Of a stretch of DNA of 64,000 nucleotides, positions 60,778-64,000 are shown in pieces. Position 1 is the first letter of the stretch. Each line of letters opens with the position of its first letter. The translations under genes and the position numbers were made by a program. The notes below the pieces were generated by a model, which was given only the letters and a program-made list of their open reading frames with translations, was not told the origin of the DNA and ran no database searches. Source of the DNA: Leptodactylus fallax (lineage: Eukaryota > Chordata > Amphibia > Anura > Leptodactylidae); assembly GCA_947044405.1 (NCBI GenBank), contig CAMRHE010000197.1, forward strand, positions 2,294,001-2,358,000, written 5' to 3'.

Positions 60778-61759
60778 TTAACCCCTTCCCATAACATTTT
60801 TATACATAGGGATGCATAGGGCGTCTTTTTTTGCGGAACCAGGTGTACTTTTTAGTTATACCATTTTGGGGAATTGCTATTGCTTTGATCACTTTTGATT
60901 CAAATTTTTATCGGAGGCAAAACAGTGAAAGAAACGTCAGTTGGGCACTTTAGATTTTTTTCTCCCGCTACGGCGTTTACCGTACGGGAAAAATATTTTT
61001 ATAGATTTGTAGATTGGGCGTTTTCGGACACAGGGATACCTAATGTGTATGTGTTTCACAGTATTTAAGTACTTTTATATGTGTTCTAGGGAAAGGGGAG
61101 TGATTTGAACTTTTAATATTTTTTTATTTTTTATATATATATTTTTTTAACTTTTTTAAAAAAAATTTCTTTGCATTTATTAGACCCCCTAGGGGTCTAG
61201 AACCCCAGGGGGTCTGATCACTAATGCAATGCAGTGCAATGCTAATGCGATTCCCGGTAAAATGGCGGGCACCGATCGCGGCCATTAGTGCCAGGTCTCT
61301 GATGTATAAAACAGCAGAGACCTGGTGGCTATGGCGGCCGCACGACTCCCTAGCAGCCGCCATCTTGAAACACCCGGCATTTCAGGAAAGGGTAAAAAAG
61401 GTTAAAATGTAAATAAAACCATATAAATTTGGTATCCCCGGAATCGAAACGAAATATAAAATACAGGTGACATGTCATTTTGACTGCACAGTGAACGCCG
61501 TAAAAACGAAGCCCGTAAGAAAGTCGCACAAATGTACTTTTTCTTCAAATCCACCCCATTCTGAATTTTTTTCCAGCTTCCCAGTACATTGTACAGAATA
61601 ATAAATGATAGCATCATGAAGAAAAATTTGTCCTGCAAACATTAAGACCTCATATGGCTCTGAGAGTGGAAAAATAAAAAAGTTATGGGGTTTGGAAGGG
61701 GGGGAGAGTCAAAAATGAAAAACGAAAATCGAAAAATTCCTCCGGCGGAAAGGGGTTAA
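60778..61759. mobile_element. TTAA-target non-autonomous element, both ends present
   Basis: TTAACCCCTTCCC at the left and GGAAAGGGGTTAA at the right, TTAA on both sides. The right part (61400-61759) matches 22142-22450 inverted, while 60790-61060 matches 22500-22750 directly, so this copy carries a rearranged arm. No coding capacity; piggyBac- or Kolobok-type by target site. Confidence 0.72.
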
Positions 61760-61799
61760 GGGGAAGCTGAAAAAAATTCTACCAGAGTCACATCCAATT

Positions 61800-62460
61800 T
61801 AAGTGGTAGCCAACACTGAATGTCAATAATAACTTGTCAATTGGCACATTAGTAAATGTACAATTAAACATTACATTAAAAACATTTCATTGGAACAAGG
61901 AACCATATTATCACCGCATTAGCTCCACTACATTCTTAAAAACTCACACAGCTTTGTAACATGCATTTGAAAAACCAATACAAGTTGCTAACCCACTGGT
62001 ACAAAACCCCTGCAACACTGCAACCACTGCCTATACATTAGTGACAACCAATCAATTATGGAGGTGTAATGCTGGCATAGCCTCATACCCACATATTTAG
62101 TGCACTACAAATTAATCAGACCATTCTGGACATTTGTTGAGGCCAAAAACTTACATCCAGTGTCACCTTTAATATCACAATCGACAAGGTGGTTCTTGGG
62201 ATGCCTAGCAAAGAATACAAACTTTTTCCCACTAAACCTAACCAATCGCCTTATTAGCGCAGCCAAACTATTAATCCCTCTGAAAAGGCTTCAGATGTCA
62301 CCTCCATCACAACAAGAGCAGATCAACAAAGCCAATGAGATCTGTAGATTTAAGAAATTTTTGAGTTGGACTGAGCATAACCACACTCTTTTTGTCATAG
62401 TTTGGCAACCATGGCTCAATTTGTATGACCCCAGGAACCAAACTCTTGGCACAAACTGAA
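61800..62460 (+). pseudogene. L1/Tx1-like LINE extreme C-terminus, degraded
   Basis: An open stretch at 62100-62457 reads LTNRLISAAKLLIPLKRLQM and then QEQINKANEICRFKKFLSWTEHN and WQPWLNLYD. L1/Tx1 proteins end with an AAK.(L/V)I...W followed by a helix with E..R.EEL, and the order here fits. There is no catalytic motif, and the upstream sequence is too decayed to follow. The call is by pattern only; a chance open frame is possible. Confidence 0.45.
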
Positions 62461-62521
62461 CAAACCACATAAACTGTTTAAAAAAAAATATATCTATTGA
62501 CTTTTATGGGAGAGTGTTGAG

Positions 62522-62850
62522 TAGAGATGGGCGAACCTCTCAAGATTGGTTTCAGGTCTAACAAGTTCAGTATGAACCATACCTTAAATTGGTTTAAAAC
62601 ATAGTGTAGAACACTCTGAGGCTAAGGCCCCATGTTACGGAAAAGCAGCTTTTTTTGTTGCAGATTTTGCTGTGGTTTTTTGAGCCAAAGCCAAGAACAG
62701 CTACAAAAGTAATGGGAAATATTGGAAGTTGTTATACTTCTACCTTTTGCTCAATCCACTCCTGACTTTGGCTCAAAAAACCTCAGAAAAAACTCCAACA
62801 AAATAAGCTGCGTTTCTGGAACATGGGGCCGTAGTCTGAGGCTAAGGAGC
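62522..62850 (+). mobile_element. hAT terminus (TAGAGATGGGCGAAC) carrying a palindromic MITE
   Basis: TAGAGATGGGCGAACCTCTC at 62522 is a hAT-family end. At 62618-62839 sits a ~220-bp palindromic MITE (GGCTAAGGCCCCATGTTACG and its inverse), the same family and same flank as at 42691. Confidence 0.6.
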
Positions 62851-63149
62851 CACGGACCTAGCCAAAATGTGCTGCGGAAAAAACCATGTCGGAAATGCAT
62901 TGCGGTTTTTCCTGCAGTGCTTTTCAGAGAAGGTCCACAAAGTTTTCCTCCATGGACTTTCTGCTTCAATTATACCTATATGGAAAATGCCAGTGTTTCC
63001 GTAGGTATAATTGACATGCTGCGATTTACAAAAACACTATGATTTCTGAAATCGCAACATGACCGCTGCGGATATTTTTCTGCAATGTGTGGATGGGATT
63101 AGCCATTCACTTTACAGGTACTGTAAAAAAATTGTGACATTTACGCTAC

Positions 63150-64000
63150 GTGGACTGAGTGGTGGGAGCCACTAGGCAGCTGTGGCAACATGTGTAGCAG
63201 TGCAACAGGGACTAATATGATGGACCAGGTCACAGGACATGTCTTGCTGAGTGGTGACAGTGGTGGTAGGCACTAGGTAGCTGTGGCAGGAGTAGCAGCC
63301 AGCATCTGCAGCAGTACAGTAAATGGAAGATGATTATAAAGGGAAAGTTGCCTGGCCTGGCAGCTTAAAAAGCTAGAATATCTTTTGAAATTCTATGACC
63401 CTGAGAACAACACTTAGAAGGCAGAAAGAAACCTGGCTGATCTTGCCGGTTAACCCTGTATGTGAGCAAATGCCACATCAACATTGTATTGACAGAGTGA
63501 CAATTGACCTTGCCTGGCCTAGAGTACCTGGCCTGGCTGCAAGCTGAAAAAGCTGGACTAGATTCCAAAATTAAATATTGTGTCTGTGTTTTGCTGAATA
63601 CACCTGTGAGATGATGTCAGTACTAAAAAGCATCAGGCCTTACTGTGTTTCTAGAATGTGGCCTCTGACACTCAAAACATTGATCCAGTGCGTTATTACT
63701 GATGTATTGGCTAATGTATTGTCCCTTGCCCATTACTGTTGCTCCACGTATTGAGGGTGACGTGTACCTTTCCCCACATGGACATTTACAAGGAGATGCC
63801 CACATGGTCATCTTTCCTCGAGAAATAATGACGGCTAGTTATTCTCCTTGGAGACTGTGCGCTGCCATCAGTGGATTCCACTAAGTGGCACGGCAGTGAC
63901 TGCACCATCAGTCACTTGACCAGGGGGAGTTAAACTTGCAGACCAGCTGGGTGACTGGTGCAGAATTCGTGGAGGAGGAGAAGACCATGGCTAATTACCT
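63150..64000 (-). pseudogene. hAT transposase relic continuing past the window
   Basis: On the minus strand 63940-63640 matches the plus-strand copy at 53270-53520: ATGTGGGCATCTCC against ATGTGGGCCTCCAT, then a shared GGGAAAGGT block, then ACAATACATTAGCC near 63700. 63150-63300 carries the GAGTGGTGG / GCTGTGGCAAC units. Stops are frequent. The upstream end of the gene lies beyond position 64000. Confidence 0.5.

Overview
The window looks like repeat-rich, non-coding vertebrate chromosomal DNA. I see no host protein-coding exon, rRNA or tRNA gene. It is filled with relics of many transposon classes: L2, CR1, Rex1-like and Tx1/L1-like LINEs, a Penelope-like element, five Tc1 copies, many hAT and TTAA-target non-autonomous elements, and one Gmr1-like Ty3/gypsy LTR element, with (TA)n, (CTAT)n and (TTA)n tracts. 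This mixture suggests an anuran amphibian, with other non-mammalian vertebrates possible. That is an inference; no species-diagnostic gene is present.

Layout. 0-2.8 kb: damaged L2 LINE with a 2A-like motif near its protein start. 2.8-5.5 kb: hAT-like repeat split by a Tx1 LINE 3' end. 5.8-6.8 kb: Penelope-like fragment (GIY-YIG) with a hammerhead-like 3' motif. 8.9-9.5 kb: ~28-bp minisatellite. 9.6-10.1 kb: CR1 fragment. 10.15-11.8 kb: complete but mutated Tc1 inserted in (TA)n. 12-16 kb: diffuse MITEs. 16-21.1 kb: two head-to-tail copies of one Tx1-like LINE, broken by a foldback MITE, a deleted Tc1, another LINE 3' end and a hAT MITE. 22-27.8 kb: TTAA element, possible solo LTR, minus-strand hAT fragment.

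28.85-33.80 kb is the best-structured element: an LTR retrotransposon with 5-bp target duplication CTCCC, tRNA-Leu primer binding site, gag-protease frame, polypurine tract and no reverse transcriptase or integrase. Its capsid region resembles the SCAN domain. It sits inside a degenerate minus-strand hAT (to 36.8 kb) that also carries a Rex1-like LINE. 40.3-41.9 kb: Tc1 with an uninterrupted 335-residue transposase. 42.7-46.5 kb: nested MITEs, a hAT with a paralogous empty site, a TTAA element and a ~368-bp tandem repeat. 51-55.7 kb: Tc1 relics, a plus-strand hAT 5' half, a possible LTR. 58-60.6 kb: two hAT non-autonomous elements built around minisatellites, with 8-bp target duplications. 60.8-64 kb: TTAA element, L1-like fragment, MITE and more hAT.

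Nothing here works as a pathway. The window records successive insertions, and their order can be read from nesting, target duplications and paralogous empty sites. Coordinates of degraded elements are approximate; similarity calls were made by eye.
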